This document shows positions 1 to 7,412 of a DNA stretch of 64,000 nt, one piece after another (the stretch's first letter is position 1; each line of letters begins with the position of its first letter). The stretch lies in contig DAITBA010000003.1 in assembly GCA_036824005.1 (NCBI GenBank), positions 151,842 to 215,841 on the forward strand, read 5' to 3'. This DNA is from DAITBA01 sp036824005. GTDB lineage: Bacteria; Pseudomonadota; Gammaproteobacteria; Burkholderiales; Rhodocyclaceae. The position numbers and the translations under genes are program-made. Under the pieces are notes generated by a model. It saw only the letters and a program-made list of their open reading frames with translations. It had not been told where the DNA came from and searched no databases.

Positions 1-1
1 A

Positions 2-82
2 GCCAGCGGTGCGACGCTGGAAGTTCTGGACAATGCGCCCGGCGCGCACTTTTGCCTCACCGGCCGGCGCACCAACGGATAG
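2..82 (+). CDS. C-terminal end of sensor histidine kinase (PilS-like), partial
   Basis: An open frame enters from the left edge and stops at TAG 80-82. The 26 visible residues end in a short beta-rich tail (LEVLDNAPGAHFCLTGRR), like the last strand of a histidine-kinase HATPase domain. The next gene, six bases downstream, encodes a PilR-type response regulator, so a PilS-type partner kinase is the natural reading. That rests on context, because no catalytic box is visible in this fragment. Confidence 0.55.
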   Translation, partial: ASGATLEVLDNAPGAHFCLTGRRTNG

Positions 83-88
83 TCACGC

Positions 89-1453
89 ATGGGTAGAGTC
101 GACCGCAGAAGCCGTCCACCAGCGGCGCAGGTACTGGTGGTGGATGATGAAGCCGACATACGCGAGCTGCTCGACCTGACGCTCGTGCGTATGGGGTTGG
201 CGGCCGATTGCGTCGGTTCGGTGGCCGAAGCGCGGCAGATGCTGGAACAGCGGCACTACCAGCTGTGCCTGACGGACATGCGCCTGCCCGATGGCGATGG
301 GCTGATGCTGGTGCGCTACATCGGCGAGCATTGCCGGGACCTGCCCGTGGCCGTCATCACCGCCTACGGCAGCATGGAGAACGCCGTCGCCGCCCTCAAG
401 GCCGGCGCCTTCGATTACCTGTCCAAGCCGGTTTCCCTGGACAATCTGCGCGCGCTGGTGAAGTCGGCCCTGAACCTGCCGCAGCAACCGGCCGGTGCGG
501 CGCGCGAGCCGGATGCCTATACCCTTCTCGGCGAGTCGGCGGCGATCCAGCAGGTGCGCGAGATGATCGACAAGTTGGCGCGCAGCCAGGCGCCGGTTTA
601 TATCTCCGGCGAATCAGGCAGCGGCAAGGAGCGCGCGGCGCGGTTGATCCACGAGCACAGCCCGCGCGCGAGCCAGTCATTCGTGCCGGTGAACTGCGGA
701 GCCATCCCGGAGAACCTCATGGAAAGCGAGTTCTTCGGTTACAAGAAGGGCGCCTTCACCGGCGCGGACAGCGACCGCGACGGATTCTTCCAGGCCGCCA
801 GCGGCGGCACGCTGTTCCTCGACGAAGTGGCCGACCTGCCACTGTCCATGCAGGTGAAGCTGCTGCGGGCGATCCAGGAGCGGCGCGTGCGCAAGATCGG
901 CGACACCAGCGAAGACCCGGTGGACGTGCGCATTGTCAGCGCCACGCACCAGAATCTGAAAGCGCTGGTGGAGGCCGGCAAGTTTCGCCAAGACCTGTTC
1001 TATCGGCTCAACGTCATCGAGCTGAAGATGCCTGCCCTGCGCGATTGTCGCGAGGACATTCCGCTGCTGGCGGAGAAGATCCTGGGGCGGCTGGCAGCGG
1101 AGGCCGGTGTCGCCGCACCGCGGCTGACGGCCGAGGCGCTACGCGTACTTTCGGATTATCCCTTCCCGGGCAACGTGCGTGAGCTGGAGAACACGCTGGA
1201 GCGCGCCATGGCGTTGACGAGCGGCAGCGTCATCGATACCGACGATCTGCAGCTCGCGCCGACGCAGACGGCAGCGGAGGCGAAGCTCCAGGAAGGTGGC
1301 TCCCTTCAGGATTATCTCGACCGCATCGAACGGCAAGCCATCCTCGAGGCGCTGCAAAGAACACGCTTCAACCGCACGGCGGCCGCCAGGCTGCTCGGTG
1401 TCACCTTCCGCTCCCTGCGTTATCGCATGGAGCGCCTGGGTCTGAACGAGTGA
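89..1453 (+). CDS. pilR: Type IV pilus sigma-54 response regulator PilR
   Basis: This is a 454-residue NtrC-family regulator. The receiver domain (about 14-128) has acidic D20/E21 and phosphoacceptor D63 in LTDMRLPDG. The AAA+ domain (about 147-380) has Walker A GESGSGK (174-180), the sigma-54 contact loop GAFTGA (221-226) and Walker B LFLDE. A Fis-type helix-turn-helix ends the protein (RTAAARLLGV). PilR, once phosphorylated by PilS, drives sigma-54 transcription of pilin genes, and the receiver sequence closely resembles PilR proteins I know. It follows a kinase C-terminus by six bases and its stop overlaps the GTG of ampD, so kinase, pilR and ampD probably share a transcript. Another NtrC-type regulator is possible but less likely. 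Confidence 0.88.
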   Translation: MGRVDRRSRPPAAQVLVVDDEADIRELLDLTLVRMGLAADCVGSVAEARQMLEQRHYQLCLTDMRLPDGDGLMLVRYIGEHCRDLPVAVITAYGSMENAVAALKAGAFDYLSKPVSLDNLRALVKSALNLPQQPAGAAREPDAYTLLGESAAIQQVREMIDKLARSQAPVYISGESGSGKERAARLIHEHSPRASQSFVPVNCGAIPENLMESEFFGYKKGAFTGADSDRDGFFQAASGGTLFLDEVADLPLSMQVKLLRAIQERRVRKIGDTSEDPVDVRIVSATHQNLKALVEAGKFRQDLFYRLNVIELKMPALRDCREDIPLLAEKILGRLAAEAGVAAPRLTAEALRVLSDYPFPGNVRELENTLERAMALTSGSVIDTDDLQLAPTQTAAEAKLQEGGSLQDYLDRIERQAILEALQRTRFNRTAAARLLGVTFRSLRYRMERLGLNE

Positions 1454-2034
1454 AGCGTGCCCGGCGGGCGGTGAGGGCGCCGCTGGCGGGCGCCCGCTTC
1501 GACGCACGGGGCTGGCTGACGGGGGTGCGCCACATGCCCTCGCCGAACTGCGACCAGCGCCCGGCGAGCATGCCGGTGCGGCTCGTGGTCGTCCATGCCA
1601 TCAGCCTGCCGCCGGGCGAGTTCGGTGGCGACGCCGTCCTTCGGCTGTTCGCGAATTCCCTCGATCCCGACGAGCACCCCTGTTACCGGGACATCCACAC
1701 CCTGCGCGTGTCCGCCCACTTCCTCATTCGCCGCAACGGCATGATCGTCCAGTTCGTCGCCTGCGACGACCGGGCCTGGCATGCCGGTGCGTCCTGCTGG
1801 AACGGAGCGGAGCGCTGCAATGATTTTTCCGTCGGCATAGAGCTCGAAGGGTGTGACACATTACCCTTCGATGCACGCCAGTATCCCGTTCTGGCGAAGC
1901 TCGTCGCGCTGCTCGGCGGTCGCTACCCGATCGCCGATGTCGTCGGCCACAGCGACATCGCGCCTGGCCGCAAGACCGATCCCGGGCCGCACTTCGATTG
2001 GGCGCTGCTGCGCCGCATGCTTGCATTGTCGTGA
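1450..2034 (+). CDS. ampD: 1,6-anhydro-N-acetylmuramyl-L-alanine amidase AmpD
   Basis: This 194-residue amidase_2-family zinc enzyme cleaves the lactyl-peptide bond of 1,6-anhydromuropeptides in the cytoplasm during cell-wall recycling. Predicted zinc ligands are H49 (VVVHAIS), H167 (VGHSDIAPGRKTDPG) and D177. There is no signal peptide, as expected for cytosolic AmpD rather than the exported AmiD. The GTG start overlaps the pilR TGA by four bases, so translation is probably coupled. In many bacteria AmpD limits the muropeptides that induce AmpR-controlled beta-lactamases, but no ampR or ampC is in view. The length fits the family (about 180-200 residues). Confidence 0.93.
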   Translation: MKRARRAVRAPLAGARFDARGWLTGVRHMPSPNCDQRPASMPVRLVVVHAISLPPGEFGGDAVLRLFANSLDPDEHPCYRDIHTLRVSAHFLIRRNGMIVQFVACDDRAWHAGASCWNGAERCNDFSVGIELEGCDTLPFDARQYPVLAKLVALLGGRYPIADVVGHSDIAPGRKTDPGPHFDWALLRRMLALS

Positions 2035-2044
2035 CGGCGCAGGT

Positions 2045-2067
2045 CCGGCCGGGGCGCAGGCCGGCTT
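2045..2067 (+). terminator. Possible terminator after ampD
   Basis: A six-base inverted repeat (CCGGCC, eight-base loop, GGCCGG) lies just after the ampD stop and is followed by CTTT. The stem is GC-rich but the T tract is very short, so this is only a weak intrinsic terminator candidate. The rest of 2035-2228 holds no recognisable gene. Confidence 0.3.
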
Positions 2068-2228
2068 TGCGCAGATCGAATTGTGCGAGCTGCCATCGCT
2101 CAACTCTGCGCGCGATTCCATGCCGGCACGAACAACGGACGACGCGCGAGCGTCGCGTTGCCTGAGCGCACGCACGCAAGAATCGCGTGCGCGTGATAGC
2201 GAACTTTTCGCCGAAAGTCAAAAAACTC

Positions 2229-2257
2229 TTGCAACTTAAAATTTGGGGTACTAGAAT
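2229..2257 (+). promoter_or_regulatory. Sigma-70-type promoter of nrdAB
   Basis: A -35 box TTGCAA (2229-2234) and a -10 box TAGAAT (2252-2257) are separated by exactly 17 bases. The -10 lies inside the first NrdR-type palindrome, so repressor binding would occlude RNA polymerase. Transcription would start near 2264, giving a leader of about 145 bases before the nrdA ATG. Confidence 0.6.
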
Positions 2258-2293
2258 TAGTCGCAGTAGTAGCCGGTGGTACTAGATATAGTA
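2249..2293 (+). promoter_or_regulatory. Tandem NrdR boxes
   Basis: There are two imperfect palindromes: TACTAGAATTAGTC (2249-2262) and TACTAGATATAGTA (2280-2293). Both keep the ACTA-N4-TAGT core, and their centres are 31 bases apart, about three helical turns. This is the known geometry of paired NrdR boxes, which the ATP/dATP-sensing repressor NrdR binds upstream of ribonucleotide reductase genes. No nrdR gene is in the window. Confidence 0.75.
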
Positions 2294-2407
2294 TGTGGCA
2301 CCGGGATGCATAAAACGGGGGCATTTCTGGACGACAGGCGGGAGTAACGAGAGGCGAAAGTTCTAGGTCGAACCAGAAAAACAAGACAACAAAAGAGCGA
2401 GACATAC

Positions 2408-5269
2408 ATGCACATTGCGAGCGATACCGTTTCCACAAATTCCCTTTCTCCCGATTCGCCCCCCGACAGTCTTTCCAGCAGCTCCCCGCACTTTTCTGAG
2501 TTCAAGCTCATTCGGCGCAACGGCGCCGTCGTCGCATTCGAGCCCGCCAAGATATCCATTGCCATGACCAAGGCCTTCCTGGCCGTGAGCGGCAATCAGG
2601 GGGCGGCGTCGGCGCGCATCCGCGATCTCGTCGCGCAGTTGTCCGATGCGGTGGTCGCTGCGCTCATCCGCAGGCAGCCGGCGGGCGGCACCTTCCATAT
2701 TGAAGACGTACAGGATCAGGTCGAGCTGGCGTTGATGCGCTCGGGCGAGCACGATGTGGCGCGCGCCTACGTTCTGTACCGGGAAAAGCGTGCCGAGGAG
2801 CGGGCGCGCAAGGCGCGCGAACAGGCGGTGGTGGCGGCGGAGCCGGTGCTGCATGTGGTGGAGGCGGGCATGCGCCGGCCGCTGGACCGTGGCGCGCTGG
2901 TGGCGCTGGTCGACGCCGCGTGCGTCGGCTTGGGTGAGGCGGTTCGGCCTGCGCTGATCGTCGAGGCGACGCTCAAGAACCTGTACGACGGCGTGCCCAT
3001 GCAGGAATTGCGCAAGTCGGCCATCCTGTCGGCGCGGGCGCTGATCGAGAAGGATCCGGCCTACAGTTATGTGACCGCCCGGCTTCTGCTGCATGTCATG
3101 CGTCACGAAATCCTGGGCGAGGAAGTGCCGCAGGCCGACATGGCGGAGCGCTATGCCGAGTACTTTCCGCGCTTCATCCGGCTCGGCATCGAGAACGAGC
3201 TGCTGGATCCCAGGCTGGCCCAGTTCGACCTTGCCCGGCTGGGGCAGGCGCTCGAGGCGGGACGCGACCTGCGATTCAACTATCTCGGACTGCAGACCCT
3301 TTACGATCGCTACTTCCTCCAGATCAAATCGGGGACGAACGAGCGCCGCATCGAACTGCCCCAGGCGTTCTTCATGCGCGTGGCCATGGGCCTCGCCCTC
3401 AACGAAATCGACCGCGAGGCGCGCGCCATCGAGTTCTACCACGTGTTGTCGAGCTTCGACTTTATGAGTTCGACGCCGACGCTGTTCAACTCCGGCACTC
3501 TGCGCTCGCAGTTGTCGAGCTGCTATCTGACGACGGTTTCCGACGACCTCGACAGCATCTTCGAGGCGATCAAGGAAAACGCGCTGCTTGCCAAGTATGC
3601 CGGCGGCTTGGGTAACGACTGGACGGCGGTGCGCGCGCTGGGCAGCCACATCAAAGGCACCAACGGCCGCTCCCAGGGTGTGGTGCCCTTTCTCAAGGTG
3701 GTCAATGACACGGCCGTCGCCGTGAACCAGGGCGGCAAGCGCAAGGGGGCGGTGTGCGCCTATCTGGAGTGCTGGCACCTGGATGCCGAGGAGTTTCTGG
3801 AGCTGCGCAAGAACACCGGCGACGATCGCCGGCGTACCCACGACATGAACACGGCCAACTGGATTCCCGACCTGTTCATGAAGCGGGTGATGGAGAACGG
3901 CGAATGGACGCTGTTCTCACCGGCCGACTGCCCGGATCTGCACGACAAGTACGGCAAGGCGTTCGAGGATGCCTACCGCGGCTACGAGGAGAAAGCAGCC
4001 CGCGGCGACATCAAGCTGTACAAGAAGATGCCCGCCGTGCAGCTCTGGCGCAAGATGCTGACGATGCTGTTCGAGACCGGGCATCCGTGGATCACCTTCA
4101 AGGACGCCTGCAACGTCCGCTCGCCCCAACAGCACGCGGGTACGGTGCACAGCTCCAACCTGTGCACGGAGATCACACTGAACACCTCGGATGCGGAGAT
4201 CGCCGTGTGCAATCTGGGCTCGGTCAATCTTGCCGCCCACATCCGCGATGGCGCGCTCGACCACGCCAAGCTGCAACGCACGGTGTCCGCCGCCATGCGC
4301 ATGCTCGACAACGTGATCGACATCAACTACTACGCGGTGGGCAAGGCCCGTGCCGCCAACCTGCGCCATCGCCCTGTCGGCTTGGGGCTGATGGGTTTTC
4401 AGGATTGCCTGCACGAGCTGCGCATTCCCTACGCCAGCGATGCGGCAGTGGACTTTGCCGATCGCTCCATGGAGGCGCTGGCCTACTACGCCTACTGGGC
4501 ATCCACGGATCTGGCCGAGGAGCGCGGGTGCTACTCCAGCTTTAAGGGCAGCCTGTGGGACCGCGGCATCCTGCCGCAGGACAGCCTCGATCTGCTGGCG
4601 GACCAGCGCGGCGGCTATGTGGACGTCGACCGCTCGGCCACGATGGACTGGGAGGCACTGCGCCGGCGCATCCGGCAGCACGGCATGCGCAACTCGAACT
4701 GCCTGGCAATCGCGCCGACCGCGACCATTTCCAACATCATAGGGGTCGACGCGAGCATCGAGCCGACCTATCAGAACTTGTTCGTCAAGTCGAACCTGTC
4801 TGGCGAGTTCACTGTCGTCAATGAACACTTGGTGCGCGAGCTGAAGAGTCTCGGGCTCTGGGACGAGGTCATGGTCGCCGACCTCAAGTACTTCGACGGC
4901 TCGCTGGCGCGCATCGACCGCGTGCCGGTCGAAATCCGGCAGCTTTACGCCACGGCCTTCGAGATCGAGCCCAAGTGGCTGGTCGAAGCGGCGGCGCGGC
5001 GCCAAAAGTGGATCGACCAGGCCCAGTCGCTGAACATCTACATGGCCGGGGCTTCGGGCAAGAAGCTCGACGACACTTACAAGCTCGCCTGGCAGCGTGG
5101 CCTGAAGACGACCTATTACCTGCGCACTCTGGCGGCAAGCCATGCCGAGAAATCCACCGGCAAGGCCGGCGCGCTGAACGCCGTCCCGTCAGCCGGCGTG
5201 GGCGCCGGTGACGGCGCTGAACCGAGGTACTGCGCCATCGACAACCCGGACTGCGAGGCATGTCAATAA
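2408..5269 (+). CDS. nrdA: Class Ia ribonucleoside-diphosphate reductase, alpha subunit
   Basis: This 953-residue subunit reduces ribonucleoside diphosphates to deoxyribonucleotides using a radical supplied by NrdB. An N-terminal ATP-cone (about 31-125) is followed by a second, more divergent cone-like region (about 148-240), the double-cone layout I know from Pseudomonas-type NrdA. The catalytic barrel has the redox pair C372 (LSSCYL) and C601 (AVCNLGS), plus N584, thiyl C586 and E588 in NLCTE. The tail ends in C949/C952, the shuttle pair reduced by thioredoxin or glutaredoxin. Its length exceeds E. coli NrdA (about 760) because of the extra cone. nrdB follows after 30 bases in the same operon, and NrdR boxes lie upstream. 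Confidence 0.95.
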   Translation: MHIASDTVSTNSLSPDSPPDSLSSSSPHFSEFKLIRRNGAVVAFEPAKISIAMTKAFLAVSGNQGAASARIRDLVAQLSDAVVAALIRRQPAGGTFHIEDVQDQVELALMRSGEHDVARAYVLYREKRAEERARKAREQAVVAAEPVLHVVEAGMRRPLDRGALVALVDAACVGLGEAVRPALIVEATLKNLYDGVPMQELRKSAILSARALIEKDPAYSYVTARLLLHVMRHEILGEEVPQADMAERYAEYFPRFIRLGIENELLDPRLAQFDLARLGQALEAGRDLRFNYLGLQTLYDRYFLQIKSGTNERRIELPQAFFMRVAMGLALNEIDREARAIEFYHVLSSFDFMSSTPTLFNSGTLRSQLSSCYLTTVSDDLDSIFEAIKENALLAKYAGGLGNDWTAVRALGSHIKGTNGRSQGVVPFLKVVNDTAVAVNQGGKRKGAVCAYLECWHLDAEEFLELRKNTGDDRRRTHDMNTANWIPDLFMKRVMENGEWTLFSPADCPDLHDKYGKAFEDAYRGYEEKAARGDIKLYKKMPAVQLWRKMLTMLFETGHPWITFKDACNVRSPQQHAGTVHSSNLCTEITLNTSDAEIAVCNLGSVNLAAHIRDGALDHAKLQRTVSAAMRMLDNVIDINYYAVGKARAANLRHRPVGLGLMGFQDCLHELRIPYASDAAVDFADRSMEALAYYAYWASTDLAEERGCYSSFKGSLWDRGILPQDSLDLLADQRGGYVDVDRSATMDWEALRRRIRQHGMRNSNCLAIAPTATISNIIGVDASIEPTYQNLFVKSNLSGEFTVVNEHLVRELKSLGLWDEVMVADLKYFDGSLARIDRVPVEIRQLYATAFEIEPKWLVEAAARRQKWIDQAQSLNIYMAGASGKKLDDTYKLAWQRGLKTTYYLRTLAASHAEKSTGKAGALNAVPSAGVGAGDGAEPRYCAIDNPDCEACQ

Positions 5270-5299
5270 GCACCCAACAATGGAAAGGAGGAAGCCCGC

Positions 5300-6439
5300 G
5301 TGCTGAGCTTTGAGGACGATCGAGTGGGGATGGGATTGCGCAGCGCCGTGCCGGCGTTCATGCCCGTTGCGCCGTCCGTGCCCCGCGTCGAGCGTGCGCC
5401 CACCGGCGAGGGCGCCGGACTGCGCCGCGTGCGCGCCGAGGACAAGCGCATTATCAACGGCCAGACCGACGTCAATCAGCTTGTTCCCTTCAAGTACAAA
5501 TGGGCTTGGGAAAAGTATCTCGCTGCCTGCGCCAACCATTGGATGCCGCAGGAGATCAACATGCAGCGCGACATCGAACTGTGGAAGAGCCCGACCGGCC
5601 TGACCGCGGACGAGCGCCGGCTGATCAAGCGCAACCTCGGTTTCTTCGTCACCGCTGACAGCCTGGCTGCCAACAACATCGTGCTCGGCACGTACCGGCA
5701 GATCACTGCCCCCGAGTGTCGGCAGTACCTGTTACGCCAGGCTTTCGAGGAGGCCATTCACACCCACGCCTACCAGTACATCGTCGAGAGCCTGGGCCTG
5801 GACGAGGGCGAGATCTTCAACGCCTACCACGAGATTCCCAGCATCCGCGACAAGGACGAGTTTCTCATCCCTTTCATCGACACGCTCACGGACCCGTCTT
5901 TCAAGACCGGCTCGCCCGAGAACGACCAAAAACTGCTCAAGAGCCTGATTGTGTTCGCGTGCCTGATGGAGGGGCTTTTCTTCTACGTCGGCTTCGTGCA
6001 GATCCTTGCCCTCGGACGGCAGAACAAGATGACGGGCGCGGCCGAGCAGTATCAGTACATCCTGCGCGACGAGTCGATGCATTGCAATTTCGGCATCGAC
6101 GTCATCAACCAGATCAAGATGGAGAACCCGCATCTGTGGACGGCGGCGTTCCGCAACGAGCTGATGGGTCTGGTGCGCACCGCCGTGGAACTGGAGTATC
6201 GCTACGCCGAGGACACCATGCCCAGAGGTGTGCTCGGGCTGAATGCAGCCATGTTCAAGGAGTATCTGCGCTACATCGCCAACCGGCGCTGCCAGCAGAT
6301 CGGCTTGGAAGTGTTGTTCCACGGGGCGGAAAACCCTTTTCCGTGGATGAGCGAAATGATCGACTTGAAGAAGGAGCGCAACTTCTTCGAAACGCGCGTC
6401 ATCGAGTATCAGACGGGAGGCGCGCTAAGTTGGGATTGA
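5300..6439 (+). CDS. nrdB: Class Ia ribonucleoside-diphosphate reductase, beta subunit
   Basis: This 379-residue diiron-tyrosyl radical subunit partners NrdA. By position against E. coli R2, D120 (VTADS), E151 and H154 (FEEAIH) are iron ligands and Y158 is the radical tyrosine, spaced as in E. coli D84/E115/H118/Y122. The second iron-ligand set lies further on, around LMEGLFFY and DESMHCNF. I chose the GTG start at 5300 because GGAGG sits at a normal distance upstream (about 5286). It forms an operon with nrdA and presumably shares NrdR control. The tyrosine is retained, so this is not a tyrosine-less class Ic-type subunit. Confidence 0.95.
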   Translation: MLSFEDDRVGMGLRSAVPAFMPVAPSVPRVERAPTGEGAGLRRVRAEDKRIINGQTDVNQLVPFKYKWAWEKYLAACANHWMPQEINMQRDIELWKSPTGLTADERRLIKRNLGFFVTADSLAANNIVLGTYRQITAPECRQYLLRQAFEEAIHTHAYQYIVESLGLDEGEIFNAYHEIPSIRDKDEFLIPFIDTLTDPSFKTGSPENDQKLLKSLIVFACLMEGLFFYVGFVQILALGRQNKMTGAAEQYQYILRDESMHCNFGIDVINQIKMENPHLWTAAFRNELMGLVRTAVELEYRYAEDTMPRGVLGLNAAMFKEYLRYIANRRCQQIGLEVLFHGAENPFPWMSEMIDLKKERNFFETRVIEYQTGGALSWD

Positions 6440-6606
6440 GAGCCTATAACAGGAATGAAACCATTCGCGCCGCAACCAACGGCAGGGCATAGGTGCGAAT
6501 CGCAATTCCAGGTTCATAGGTTCTGGTGCTGCCGCGAGGCGCGAGGGCGCCGCGGATAGCCGCTTACTGAATTCGCTTGGAGCAGGGCGACACGCCTTGC
6601 AGCCTG

Positions 6607-6638
6607 CCCCTTCCGAGGCGTCGGTGCGTCGGAAGGGG
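6607..6638. terminator. Intergenic 10-bp-stem hairpin after nrdB
   Basis: The gap 6440-6762 (323 bases) has no recognisable gene. It contains a perfect 10-base inverted repeat, CCCCTTCCGA (6607-6616) and TCGGAAGGGG (6629-6638), around a 12-base loop. No T tract follows, so it may be a Rho-dependent end, an mRNA-stabilising element or a transcription block between nrdB and the histone-like gene. A strong Shine-Dalgarno sequence AAGGAGG closes the gap. Confidence 0.4.
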
Positions 6639-6762
6639 GTGAGATGAGACGTGAAGAATTCAATGCGTCGAACGCGAGTCCGGCGCTTGAATAATCCGTG
6701 CTTGTTGAGACGGGTTGCAGTTGTTTGTGTTCATTCCTGTTATTTTGTGAAGGAGGTAAGCA

Positions 6763-7399
6763 ATGGCTGAAACCAAGAAAGCTGCGAAGAAACCCGCGGC
6801 GAAGAAACCTGCTGCAAAGAAAGCTACGGCCAAGAAGCCGGCGGCGAAGAAGGCAACGGCGAAGAAGCCGGTTGCGAAGAAAGCCGCGAATCCGGGCACG
6901 AAGAAGCCCGCGGCGAAGAAGGCTGCAGCGAAGCCCGCAGCGAAGAAAGCGACGGCGAAGAAGCCTGCGGCCAAGAAGGCCACGGCGAAGANNNNNNNNN
7001 NNNNNNNNNNNNNNNNNNNNNNNNNNNNNNNNNNNNNNNNNNNNNNNNNNNNNNNNNNNNNNNNNNNNNNNNNNNNNNNNNNNNNNNNNNNCGGCTGCGA
7101 AGAAAGCTGCAAAACCGGCAGCGAAGAAAGCGACGGCGAAGAAGCCTGCGGCCAAGAAGGCCACGGCGAAGAAGCCGGCTGCGAAGAAAGCTGCAAAACC
7201 GGCAGCGAAGAAAGCGACGGCGAAGAAGCCGGCTGCGAAGAAAGCGACCGCCAAGAAGCCGGCGGCGAAGGCCGCGGCCCCTGCGGCGCCCTCCGCCCCT
7301 GCCCCGGCAGCGCCCTCGACCGCAGCAACCCCCGGCTTGAAGTCTTCGCTCAACCCGGCGGCGGCATGGCCGTTCCCGACCGGTTCGCGTCCTTCCTAA
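6763..7399 (+). CDS. Histone H1-like AlaLysPro-rich DNA-binding protein (interrupted by assembly gap)
   Basis: The ATG follows a strong AAGGAGG site. The protein is almost entirely degenerate repeats of AAKK, PAAKKATAKK and KPAAKK, typical of bacterial histone H1 C-terminal-like proteins (HctB/AlgP type) that bind and compact DNA through lysine charge. It then changes to an Ala/Pro-rich stretch and a distinct end, LNPAAAWPFPTGSRPS. A run of 100 N (6992-7091) interrupts it. Reading across that run puts the right part out of frame, because 100 is a placeholder; removing or adding one or two bases restores the repeat frame to TAA at 7397-7399. True length is therefore unknown. Expression is likely monocistronic, with the 7413 gene starting 13 bases later. 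Confidence 0.85.
6992..7091. other. 100-N assembly gap
   Basis: Exactly 100 unknown bases lie inside the Lys/Ala repeat array of the histone-like gene. This is the conventional placeholder for a gap of unknown size. The flanking sequences share long near-identical blocks (for example around 6955-6990 and 7135-7170), which explains why assembly failed here. Confidence 0.95.
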
Positions 7400-7412
7400 C
7401 CGGTGTTTTCAG

